From Polytrichum commune (Eukaryota > Streptophyta > Polytrichopsida > Polytrichales > Polytrichaceae): 64,000 nucleotides of DNA. The translations under genes and the position numbers were made by a program. The notes under the pieces were generated by a model that saw only the letters and a program-made list of their open reading frames with translations, did not search any database and was not told the DNA's origin. The stretch covers positions 33,200,440 to 33,264,439 of the forward strand of contig OX485807.1 of the NCBI GenBank assembly GCA_950295325.1, read 5' to 3'. Below, in pieces: positions 48,009-58,497 of the stretch; position 1 is the stretch's first letter, and each line of letters starts with the position of its first letter.

Positions 48009-50682
48009 TTTTTATTATGTTGACACCAAACCTCGTTGTAGAGCCTCTATCTAAACCGGACAAACATTGGGGAGGCTTGGGCAGGCGGGTTCTTTCTGAC
48101 CACTGGAATTCGACGCAAGGGACAAACTTCAAAGGAGCTCAGGTCTCCTGTCATTTGGGAGTCCAATCACTTTACACAAGCCGCTTGCGTCTCCGAGTTG
48201 CAACGATTGCGGTGGCCCGATACCTCGGCTCCTCCATAGCTAGGGCCTCTTCGCAACGCCTCTCAAGATGTAGCCGCACTCAATTGCCCACCACTCGTTC
48301 ACGACAACAACAAAAAGCTCGATTGCAATTCCCATGTTGTGTGATAGGGTGCCAATTGTCACACACCGGAGCTCATGTTGGAGGCATAGAATCGGCCATC
48401 GACCTATTAATCGTCGCTCCCATGCACGATTCGGATATGGGTGAGGTAGAGAGGGGTGTGAAGAAAATGAAGGAAAAGGAGAAGGAGAAGGAAAAGGAAA
48501 AGGGAATTCAATGTTCACCCCACCTTACTTACGGAGGGGGTTCGGCCATCTCACTGGTGGTGAGGGTGTGTGTCATTCCCCGCCTTTCGTGCAGACCTTG
48601 TCTATCGGGGCGCCTTGTTGGCGGCCAGGAAAATTCCAGTTGATGTGAATTGGAAAGGGGTCGATCGTTTGGAAAGCTCAGGAAAAGCTTTGGCATGTCT
48701 GCCAAAACAAAAGATCTAGGCATTCCAACATTATGTTTGTTTTTCTAATGATGTTTCGATTGTAGCACCCACAAAGCTTCATATCTAATGTTGAAGTTAG
48801 AACAATGGCTACGCACCCCGCCCCCTCCCCTCCTTCTTGCTTCCAACTTGTAGGGCGAGGTTTGCTGCAATCATCCGAGAATGGACTTATGTATAGTTTG
48901 GAACAACTTGATGTTAGTTGTAGTGGATTTTATGATGCAAGTGATATTACCATAAAATCCACATCGTGTGAATATATTACATGTAGAAATACGAAGGTGC
49001 AAGGGATGCTCAAGTTTTCCATAACCACCTACAACTTGAAATCGGCATGGCGAAAGCATTGCATTGACATGCAATTGGATCAAGAGGAAGGCGCATTCAA
49101 TCCACAACATCCCCTAACCCCTCTTCATTCCACATACCTAATAGCAAAAACCACAGAGACTTTGTGTTAGGTGTGAGGTAAAGCAATGTAGATGGGCATC
49201 CTATTTTGTGGGGATATTAATATTGGGATCCCCATTGCTTTCTCACAATACATCAAACTTTCACAATTTGAACCTTATGGCCAAAGACATTTTATCACTG
49301 CGTCATTTAACCTATACTAGCAAGAATAAAGGAGCATAGTCTAGAAATGAGGTACTAGGCCTACCAATTTGCGCCTCTTGACCAACATAGGAAGTCCGTT
49401 GGCTGTATTGACACTTGGTGGAAGCCAATTGACAAGCTCGTCATTATAGGTGGAGGTTGTGGGGCCTATCAACAACATGGAAGAGGGGGGGAGGGTCTAA
49501 TAAGGAGGTTGAAGGTGATGAGGTATGGCGGGTGACAAATGGCCCCCATTATTTCAAAGAAGGAAATTCGCAATATGTTAGGCCCACTTGTATTCCACTT
49601 GAGTTGACTTTAGGGTTGCAACTTAGAAGTTATGATGTAGGCCTCATTCATTGTACGGATCAAAATGCCATCATTGTATGCCAATGTTGTCTTTGTTATG
49701 TCCGTCATGTCCATCTAATCGGATACAATTGTTTTTTTTCCTCCCTACTAGATAAAAAATCAACCAATGGGAATGCTTTACATAAGCACAAACCAATTGA
49801 CCAATTTGTCCCCCCGCCCCCGCCCGGCCAAAAAAAAAAAGTTGGACAACTAGTCTAGTCACACTTGATTAGTCCAATCGATTATCAAGTCAAGTTGAAT
49901 TCTCAAGGTTGACCAGTATGATTCGCGAATATGATTACTCCACGCTAACTCGACCAATTGAGCTCCCAGTTGACCTTCTAAACAAAGAATGAAAACAATA
50001 AAATAAAAATTGGAAGAAAAAGTCAGCCGGTCGGGCCTAGTCAAAATATGAATCAAACTTGGCAGTTTGGAATCATTTATTTCCCAAGTATCTCGCAATG
50101 CAAGCTTGGAATGGATGACGAGATTGCCAAAGTTTTTTCCATCAAATTCAATATAGATTTCTATAACTAGGTTATAAGGTAGATGAGGCTAATTCGGTTA
50201 GTTTTCTTAATCAAACACGTGTTTCTGGTTCTTAATCGGTGGTATAGTTGCTTTCATTCAATGGGTGAGTCATGCATGGTGATTTAGCCACCGTCGGGAT
50301 GATATATAGGTCAGTCATCTTCACAAAGGATTAAAAAAAAAATTAAAATCCCCCTTATAACACCACATTGGGAAGTAGAGCATCTTTGATTCTGGAGCCT
50401 AGATCAACACCTTTCTCAACTCGGATTTCAACGATTTCAAATTGGTTGGTCATGATTCGCAATTGCTAACATGCTCGAGTCTATTAGTTGGATGATTCCA
50501 AAGAGTTGGAGGTGTCCACATTAGCCTCATCTACCTTACTTGCTAAAAATTTGGAGATGCAAGCCAACATGTTGTAGTTGAGTACTAAATTAGCTATAAC
50601 AAGGACAACTATCCCAAAAAGAAAGAAAGAAATAAAGAAATAAGTAAAAATCCCCAAAACTAGTGAACATTGTCGATCAGAT
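48009..50682. other. Intergenic with a long unrecognised ORF and an (AAGGAG/AAGGAA)n tract
   Basis: The longest ORF of the window apart from spliced genes (48017-48643, 208 codons, plus) starts nine bases after a MITE end. It runs through a purine hexamer tract (about 48470-48502) that yields Lys-Glu repeats. No domain is recognisable, and the minus strand is equally open over part of it, so I do not call it a gene. The remainder shows nothing supported. Confidence 0.3.
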
Positions 50683-51063
50683 GCTACACTAAATCTGATA
50701 TTTAGTGTCACCAATTCTGATTGTCTTGCTCAATACTGATTGCAAACTGTGGTGTAGTGTCACCAACACTAAATGTTAACCCAATATCATTTGTCAATCC
50801 TTGTAATTTTCTTGGGGGATTATAGATTTATAGTGTTGCAAATATTGTCACTTACCAAGTGATTTTTCATCCCAAATTCAATCATCCATGACAATATTTC
50901 ATCACAAGATGCTGACAAGAGAAGGTAGGGCTTTGGCCGATGGATGTACTCATCCATCACCCATGACAATGCTTGTTAACTTATTTGTAAGAAGTGTCAT
51001 TTCAAAAAGTTACCATAGTGACATCAAATTCCATAGGACACTAAATATCATATTTAGTGTAGC
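50683..51063. mobile_element. Intact 381-bp MITE with self-palindromic terminal repeats
   Basis: The left end is gctacactaaat then ctgatatttagtgtc. The right end, read inward from the other strand, is gctacactaaat then atgatatttagtgtc. Each terminus is therefore an inverted repeat of its partner and is also nearly palindromic within itself (CACTAAAT..ATTTAGTG). The interior is non-coding. The terminal CACTA string recalls the CACTA superfamily, but no clear 3-bp target duplication was seen. Confidence 0.75.
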
Positions 51064-52209
51064 TCCACCACGTGCAACATGCTAGATAGTATGCCAAACC
51101 AAGCGGAAAAGTTGTGGGGTAGGCAAGCATAGGATCTAGCTATTGCTTACTCATGGATATTGGTGTGCAAACTATGGGTATGGGACCTTGCTTCCATTAT
51201 CACTTGGGCTAAGTGTGCCCCTTGATTTGCTGAGCCCCATAGTAAAGGCCATAGAATTCTTTGTAGCTTCTTGGACCCACATAGCCCACGAAGGGGGTTG
51301 AGTGACGGTCATGAAGAATGGAATCATGTGTTTGAATTTTATTAGAAGGAAAACTATCCTACAATGTGTGTTGGAGCTTGTAGTCGTGAAGTTTTGAGGG
51401 CAGAAGCAAGCAAGCTCAAATTGGTGACAGCCACCGACCACCCATGGTCATTGCATGGTATGAGAATCAACTATCAAGTTAGTCTCTTGGACAACAACCC
51501 TAAACCAAACATGTTTCAGTCATGGCACTCAAGCCCAATATGAGAACCGCCCACCACCTGGTCCATGAACTTTGACCCCACTAGAAAAGGCCTATGGACT
51601 CCAAATGTAAAAATCCAGGTCCACACATGTAATATGTACTTCGATTGTATTTCTTAACTTGAATGAACTTATGAACAAGATCATGATTCATCCCGTCATC
51701 CAAAATTAGCGTCTCGGTTTATTTGCTGCCCCCACTGACTTCTACTTTGTAAAATGTTGGATCATCTCAAATCGGAGGAAAAAACATGAATTCCTTCCTT
51801 TCAAAGATGTGCATTGAAGTCGCCAACCAAAAAAAATTGATAACATGTGAGGTGAAAGCATGACAATACTCAACACTAGGGTGTTGCACCCATAGTGCTA
51901 GAAAGTTTGCAAGGATCATTTCACCCTTACATTGGGCTACCCTTGCAAAATGAACAATATTCGGGTTGAATATTGTTCACTCTTCAAGGGCGAACAACAA
52001 GGTGGACCGCACCAGAGTACAGTTGCATGAGAGAAACTCATTTTTTTTTTCTTATTAAAAAATGAGTCCAGCCCACCCACCCTTGCCGGCATGCCTAGCT
52101 ACTACCTCACCATTGTCAATCACCTCTTCACATACATCTATTGGTCAACGCAAGGGTCAGCTTTGCAGAGAATATGTGGGGGCAGATTTGCACAAAACCC
52201 TTACACAGT
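51064..52209. other. Intergenic, no supported gene
   Basis: Only short ORFs. A small local inverted pair, 'tgcaaaatgaacaatattcg' against 'gaatattgttcactcttcaa', lies at about 51944-51987. Nothing further seen. Confidence 0.3.
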
Positions 52210-52440
52210 GATCGGGGAGATTTTTGGGCATAATCGGTTGAGATCCAAGTGTTTGCAAGTCCAACCGGTTACATGTTTATGACATCCTTCGGTTTTCCTA
52301 TATTAATTTGAAGTATATTCTCTATAGATTCCTCCAAAGTGATCTGTCATTCGCCTCACGTCTTGAACTTTAATAACCCGTTATTTCTCAAACTCAACCA
52401 GTTCATCATGGTGACTAACTGCCAGTTCTCCCCAATCGTT
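52210..52440 (-). pseudogene. Decayed copy of the 10.5-kb exon-like sequence
   Basis: Aligned by eye in the same orientation as 10502-10735. Shared stretches include 'ggggagatttttgggcataa'-type text, 'ccggttacatgtttatgaca' versus 'gcggttacatacttgttgac', 'tctatagattcct' versus 'tcaatagattcct', and 'cagttctcccca' versus 'tagttctcccca'. Reading frames are interrupted by several stops and indels. The homology crosses the stop codon of the first copy. Confidence 0.6.
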
Positions 52441-52591
52441 GCACTTACATCCCTCTCCCTTTAGAAAAGGGACCTAGACCTAGGCTTATAACATGAAGAG
52501 TATTGTTATGAGACCCTCAATGCCAATAATGCTCGAATTCTTCTACAATGAATTGCACCCATAGGAAAAGTAAAGAAAAGAAAGGGGAGAA

Positions 52592-53608
52592 GGGGGGGGG
52601 GAACCGGAAATCACTATATAGGAGCATACCTCTCATCCATCCAACATTTTAAAAGATTCAAAACTAATTCCGGTGTCAAATCAATCAAACAAAAGTAACC
52701 TCCAGGCTACAAATTATTTCAGGGTGTTTACGTTGGATGAATGAGAGGTACGCTCGTATACGGTAATTCCCTCTCTCCAAGGGGGGGAGAAGGGAAGGTG
52801 GAGAGAGGAAATTACTATATATGAGCATGCCTCTCATCCAAAAACCCGGCCTCATATAGGTTTGTTGCCGATTCATCTCAAATGACTTCTGGTAGAGTGA
52901 TTCAAGATCTTCAAAACTAATTCTTGTGTCAAATCAACTAAACAAAAGTAACCTCCCGACTGCATACTATTTCAGGGCATTGACATTGGATGAGTGAGAG
53001 GTACGCTCGTATACAATAATTCTCTCTCTCCAAGGGGAGGTGGGGAAGGGAAGGTGGAGAGAGAAATCACTCTATATATGAGCATACCTCTCATCCATCC
53101 AACATAATTATGAAAAACCCGACCCCATATAGGTTTGTTGTCGATTCATCTCAAATGACTTCCGGTAGAATGATTCAAGATCTTCAAAACTAATTCCGGT
53201 GTCAAATCAACCAAACAAAAAGTAACGTTTGGGCTGCATACTATTTGGCTGGGGATTCGTGGCACTCACTAAAAATCATCCATCCAAGATATCGTGAATG
53301 AAGTGGCTCCAATAAAAAAAGCCCCCCTATGGGGTTGAGGGCCGATTCATTCGAATGTGACATCACTAGACTAATTTGGGGCCTTTGACTCTATTTCCGG
53401 AATCAAATTGCCCAAAAATAGCCATTTAGATGATTCCTGTGTTTTTTTCATCCGCACGGATGATTTTTAGTGAGTGCCACGAATCCCCGGCCCACGAATC
53501 CCCGGCCATACTATTTCACTGCATACATACTTGACGTTGGATGAAGGAGAGGTACGCTCATATACGGTAATAATTTTCCCTCTCTCCAAGGGGAGGGGGG
53601 GGGGGGGG
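52592..53608. repeat. Tandem array of three copies of one MITE (A, B, C)
   Basis: The copies run about 52602-52788, 52789-53034 and 53035-53592. Each starts with 'gagag.(g)aaatyactatata.gagcat(a/g)cctctcatcc'-type sequence and ends with its inverse, 'tgagaggtacgctcgtata' plus 'ctctctccaagg'. Between them each holds 'caaaactaattc(c/t)(g/t)gtgtcaaatca'. Copy C is interrupted by the element at 53247-53506. A G-run of 10 marks the left edge of the array and one of 14 the right edge. Confidence 0.75.
53247..53506. mobile_element. 260-bp Mutator-like MITE with 10-bp target duplication
   Basis: The terminal inverted repeats begin GGCTGGGGATTCGTGGCACT (left) and its near-complement ending GCCACGAATCCCCGGC (right). 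The arm symmetry extends for more than 30 bp through 'cactaaaaatcatc'. The 10-base sequence CATACTATTT occurs directly before (53237-53246) and after (53507-53516). The uninterrupted sister copy at about 52967 has this sequence only once. A 9-11-bp duplication is the hallmark of Mutator-like elements. The right terminal 15 bp (CCACGAATCCCCGGC) is present twice in tandem. Confidence 0.85.
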
Positions 53609-53611
53609 TCG

Positions 53612-53920
53612 TTAGGACCCCAGCACCCCAGCTTCATTGGCCACTAGCTTTCCCACCACCTGTTTCACTTGTCCTAGATTTGGGAGCTTATCGAATATAG
53701 GGGCGCTGATAACATGCCAAGGCCTTATACCCTTCTCATATACACTCCTATCACGAGATCGGTGCCGCAGCCATTCTGTGTCACGAAATTTAGAATACCC
53801 AATAAACGGCCGGGACCTTGACTCGCCCACTCCCACAACGCGAGCCAATACGAGCCACCTCCGAAGCATCATCGCATCGCATCGCATCGTTGCTCGATCG
53901 TCACTAAAGCGATCCCCCAC
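53612..53920 (-). CDS. Possible first exon of an unrecognised gene with a targeting-peptide-like N-terminus
   Basis: A GC-richer minus-strand ORF. A plausible start is the Met at 53869-53867, giving MLRRWLVLARVVGVGESRSR, an Arg/Leu/Val-rich stretch like a mitochondrial presequence. It is followed by GIRPWHVISAPIFDKL and LGQVKQVVGKLV. A possible donor (aaacag/gtggtg) lies at about 53659. The upstream 53950-54700 stretch is GC-rich and promoter-like. No second exon was found; downstream lies the MITE array. It could equally be a gene fragment. Confidence 0.3.
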   Translation of the reverse strand: MGDRFSDDRATMRCDAMMLRRWLVLARVVGVGESRSRPFIGYSKFRDTEWLRHRSRDRSVYEKGIRPWHVISAPIFDKLPNLGQVKQVVGKLVANEAGVLGS

Positions 53921-54539
53921 CTTGAACCGCTGATACTTATTGATGCCTCCCGAACATGAAAGCGAGGACTCGACTCCACCCGGCCCAGCCTGCTCCGCTA
54001 GCTAGCTAGTACCCAATCAAAGGGTGGCGGCAACCTCCTCGTGCAACTTGCCACGATGCTCCGGTGAATATACAACAAAATATGCGCGCGCCTCGCCCCA
54101 TGCAACGAGAAAGAGGCTGTTGTTGTTATATATAATCCACAAACTCCAGTTGGCTTTTATGTCAATTTCCTCGTCACTCGTGGCATGGGGCCACGCTTGT
54201 GTGGCGTGTGCAACCGTATAAAGAGTATTTATATATCTATATATGCATATAATATGTGAACGACCCAATGATACTTTCAGCCACTCGCACGCTGGGCCCA
54301 GCTTGCTCATCGCTCGTTCATGGGCACTCCACTCACTCCCTCGCTCACTCGCTCGTACATGCCTCCCAGATATAGCGAGATGTGAAACTGGCCGCGACGA
54401 GGGCCCTCTGGATGTGGAGGGATTGCTTGTGAAACTGGCCTAAAACCTCACCACTCATGCAGGATATTTGTGTGCAACAAGGCGATGATCCCCGGGGACA
54501 GGTTCTGAGTGTGTGTCGCTGCGCTCTCGTTCACACCCC

Positions 54540-54612
54540 GTGCCAACTAAAGAATGATTGATTAACGGGCGGATAATTTAATGATTGAATAACGGGCGGA
54601 TACTTTAATCCG
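54540..54612. repeat. Short tandem duplication (about 30 bp)
   Basis: 'gattgattaacgggcggata' is followed by 'gattgaataacgggcggata' with the same flanks ('.tttaat'), giving two adjacent copies in the GC-richer stretch upstream of the 53.6-53.9 kb ORF. Confidence 0.7.
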
Positions 54613-56748
54613 GGGAAAATGAGAATCGGGCCCCGAGTCCACACCACGAGCTCGAGGCGATAGGCAAGACACCGCATGTGACAGTGCGTTACAATTTTGC
54701 ATGGTGGTGGGGAACTCGGTCTCGCTCGATTATTAGGCGGAGAGGGGATCTCGATCAGATTTGTCGGATGATATTTGACAGGTCACACATACTTAATCGG
54801 CTAGAATACCAGTGACGTGTGGAAATGGCTAATGAATCGCAGAGGGAAGGACGTTTCGTAGCAATCTGCATGATGCTTGTTCCCATCTATCTATAGATAT
54901 AGATGTATTTATATATATATTCTTATTTATATAGATGAATGTGGCCTTATTGTAACGCTTGCAACTTTGCATGCAGTTTTGGGTGTTGGATTGGATCGGG
55001 AATCGTCCCATCCAATTAGGAATTGTAAATAATCGAAGAAGGTTGTCATTTCCAAGTTTCACAATCAGAAATCGAGATGTAAGATTGATTGGAAATCCAA
55101 GTGAAAGCCATAATTTCTCTTTCTCTGTACACGATTACATAGGCCCTTCCAATTTGTGTTGACTTTTGAACCTTGAACGGTGTCTGTATTTTGAGCACAT
55201 GGTCCAATCTTACGCCATCACGTGTCTTCGTACCGTTTGTTCTACTTCTTAGCTACAAGCCTTGCAATATGCTACTCCAATATGGGTGTCTAATGTAGAG
55301 GAGTGACCACGTACATAAGGCGCGCAACTCTTAGAGGATACTTTGTGACGACATAGCAGTCTTAAAGTGGTGTAAGTGGGTGTTCACCATATATACACGA
55401 GCATCGTGAAGAGTACATGCGCACTCGGTGAGATTCGTCTTGGCAAGTTCTTCAAGTTGAATCGTGGTAGAATGGGAGAAGGCATTGTCCAAAGATAGGC
55501 GACAAACGAGGTGTCGACTCACGGGAGCTTGCCACTTGACAACTCCTTGGGGATTCGTGCATGCGATCGAGGGACCTTGATTCTTCGGTTTTCTTTTCGA
55601 AGCTATAGACTAGCGAGAGAATATGCCCTACACATGCTCAGGAACGCTATGAGTTTCCCTGTGACACCGGTTTTTTGGTTGAAACCATACTTATATGGTT
55701 CCCGAGACACCACATGTGACAAATATACATGTTACGACCCGCATCGTGGGGAGGCACCTACCTACCACCAAAGGCCTCCCTTGCTACATTATTAGGTGTA
55801 TAGTTATCAAATGTGCTGGGTGATATTTGACAGGTCACAAGTTGAAGTCTGGTTAGAATACGGTGACGTATGGGATGGGAGACGATCCATCACACGGGGA
55901 AGTTGCTTGAGAATACCTGCCTGTTAATTCCTTTTCCCAGTTCCACCAAAGTGTTGTAGCCGTTCGAGGATGCTCAGGAGACGGGGATCTGGGGAAGTGT
56001 GCTCCTCGGGCTTGTTCTGCTAGGATGTCTACCAACCGTGGCACATTCTCTCGGAGTCAGCTTGTCTAATGAAAACAATAAATCTATGGTGCCCGAATTT
56101 CGCTTGTTTGATTGTATGTGGCATATTTGCACCCAAGTTTGTGGACTTTAGCAGGCGCCTACTTACCAACCAATGGCACCTCGTCCATGGGAGCTAATCG
56201 CTTAAATAACTCCACATGGTGTACGGAGCCTCCCCTCGTGGGGCCGTTCTCATGATGGCAACAAACAAAGTCACTTATGATAAGATTACAATTTACGGAC
56301 AACAACAACAACGTTGAAAGTTCACAACCAGCATGTATACGAGTCCCAACGCACATGTCCTGGATGGCACAACCAGGAAAAATGGTAAGCTTTACAAAAA
56401 AAATAACTATGTGATAAGCTTACGAAAAAATTAATTTACTTGGCCAATCAATCACAGTCTGTGTGTGTGTGTGGGAGATGTAACTCGTATAACCCACGTG
56501 GTTTACAAAGCAACCTCACTTTGTGGGGCCATTCGCATTGATGTTGACAATTGATGTAGTCCCCTCGAAATAGGATCATATTTTAGTGGACAAAACAGTT
56601 GAAAGTTATGCAAGATGATTAACACAGGAGTCGTGAAGCACATGTTCTGCAAAACTGAATTTTTTTTTCCCTTCTAGATCTACCCTAGTGATAGAGTCAC
56701 AAATCTCTCAGCCAATCAAACTCACTTCGTCTATGGGACTCATAATTT
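54613..56748. other. Intergenic, no supported gene
   Basis: It holds the direct repeat pair noted separately, a TA-rich stretch at about 54890-54935 and a short (TG)n tract at about 56460-56473. Two segments around 56165-56280 and 56480-56560 share 'gtggggccgttctcat/gtggggccattcgcat'-like text, suggesting an old duplication. Confidence 0.3.
54760..55880. repeat. Pair of direct repeats of about 60 bp, roughly 1.05 kb apart
   Basis: 'gatatttgacaggtcaca' followed by 'tagaata' and 'gtgacgt.tggga/gtggaa' occurs at about 54768-54828 and 55809-55875. The stretch between contains no supported gene. Confidence 0.5.
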
Positions 56749-57000
56749 AGAGGTGGGAGAGAGGGAATTCTCGGATATAACCATACCTCTCATCCATCCG
56801 ACAGAAAAACCTTGACCCCCTATAGGTTTGTTGCCGATACATCTCAAATGACCTTGAGGAGACTAATTCAGGGTCTTTAAAGTTAATTCCAGTGTCAAAT
56901 CAACTAAAAAAAGTAACACCCAGACTGCATACTAATTCAAGGCTTTTATGTTGGATGAATGAGAGGTACGCTTGTATACAATAATTCTCTCACTCCCTAG
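56749..57000. mobile_element. Fourth copy of the 52.6-kb MITE family
   Basis: The left part has 'gagagagggaattctcgga' and 'catacctctcatccatcc'. The middle has 'cctataggtttgttgccgat' and 'ccagtgtcaaatcaac'. The right part has 'ttggatgaatgagaggtacg' and 'aataattctctcactcc'. It is a complete, isolated copy of the unit that is tandemly arrayed at 52.6-53.6 kb. Confidence 0.75.
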
Positions 57001-57009
57001 AAGTGGTTG

Positions 57010-57330
57010 AAACTACACTAAATATGATATTTAATGTCATATGGTATTTGATGTCACTCTGGTAACTTTTGAGATGACACATCTCATGAATAAGTGAACA
57101 AATAATGTTATGGAGGATGGATGAATTCATCATTTGATTCAAGTTGAAGGATGGATGATCAAAATTTGAATGAAAGATCACTTACTAAGTGGCAGAAATT
57201 GCAACACTGTAAATCTATAATACCCCAAAAATTTACAAGTAATGACAGATAGTGTTGGGTTAATACTTAGTGTTGGTGACACTACACCGTGGTTTACAAT
57301 TAGTATTGAGAAAGACAATATAGTGTAGTA
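57010..57330. mobile_element. MITE of the palindromic-ended family, inverted copy
   Basis: The left end is aactacactaaatatgatat and the right end is caatatagtgtagta. The interior matches the 50683-51063 copy in reverse (for example 'ctataataccccaaaaatt', 'ttagtgttggtgacactaca'). It lies directly next to the end of another MITE at 56749-57000. Confidence 0.7.
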
Positions 57331-57339
57331 TTGATCCGG

Positions 57340-58497
57340 TATACAAGTTTTTTGTGTACTATTCAGGTGTCTATAATGAGGATCTCAAGTTTTCTTGATA
57401 CCAGTAGGGTTGGTAAGTAGGCCTCTGGTTGAGATGGTTGGAACCAAAAGATGTGGTCACAATTAAACTAGACTATGTGGAGACAAATGCAACACATTTT
57501 TGGCTTTTGCTCCACTCCCACCTCTTTTAAGTAGCCCTTTCAGAAAACCTTGATGACAGTAAGAAAACTCAGAATCCTTGATTTTGTATGTTTCACCATG
57601 TGGAAAGGCCTCCACAACATAGAATGTCCATTAAATAGCTTTTGGTTACAGGTCCAGATTCCGATCAACTGTCTTCAAGCTGTGACAGCTTGCAAGGGCC
57701 AAGACTTCACTCACAAGAGATACCAGTAACAAGTACATCACACCAGATCATGGCAACTCACCTACCATGTGAGTTGCTCACTAAATTATTTACCAGAATG
57801 AGGAATTGGCTGCCTGCCATCAGCATCATACAACTCCAACTCATCACTTCGAAGGATTTTATTTTTGGTATTTAAGATTTCCTTGGAAGGATAACAGTTT
57901 AAGTTAATATGAGCACATCAATCATGGGCTAAACTCAGAATATACCAGAGCCAATTTCACAGCAGATATGCTTTGCAGTGCTTGTAGGTTTCATCAGTAA
58001 ATGACAAATAACATTGACAGGTAGGTCTAGGTAGCACCTGGTATTCACATGGTCCATGTACATGTGCTATCATGGTCCATGTACAAAGGCCAGCAAAATG
58101 CGACATACTGAAAATGATCAACCAACAATGCTATCAAGCATTGGATGACAACTGAAACTTGACAAGGCCTCACCTCATACTCAGAGCACCCATAAAACGA
58201 GTAATAGAGAACTTGATTGGGTTTTGTTAGCAGGGCTGTGCCATAGTTGGCAGATATGTTACATCTCTACACGTTCACAAGGTTGTCAAATGATTCCTCA
58301 ATAGATTCAACTCAACTACGAGACAAAATTCAGAAAGAATAGGCGCAACTATAACACATACTTATCTGATTGTACAAGCAACCTTAAAAGGGTTCAGACC
58401 CCACGTTTTCTAGAGCAATAAAATGGTATGTGATCTGGAATTGGATAAGTGGAAGACATGGACTTCCTATAAAGTAATGGAAAAGGGTACTAACCCT
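57340..58497 (-). other. 3' flank and probable 3' UTR of the membrane-protein gene
   Basis: This is unique-looking, moderately AT-rich DNA downstream of the stop at 58498-58500. It holds no ORF worth calling. A short tandem duplication of a 'tggtccatgtac' motif lies at about 58050-58085. A polyadenylation site could not be fixed by eye. Confidence 0.35.

Noticed and set aside
48017-48643. 208-codon plus-strand ORF
   Set aside because: No recognisable domain, a Lys-Glu run from a purine hexamer tract, an open opposite strand, and a start right after a MITE end. Kept only as a remark in the intergenic entry.
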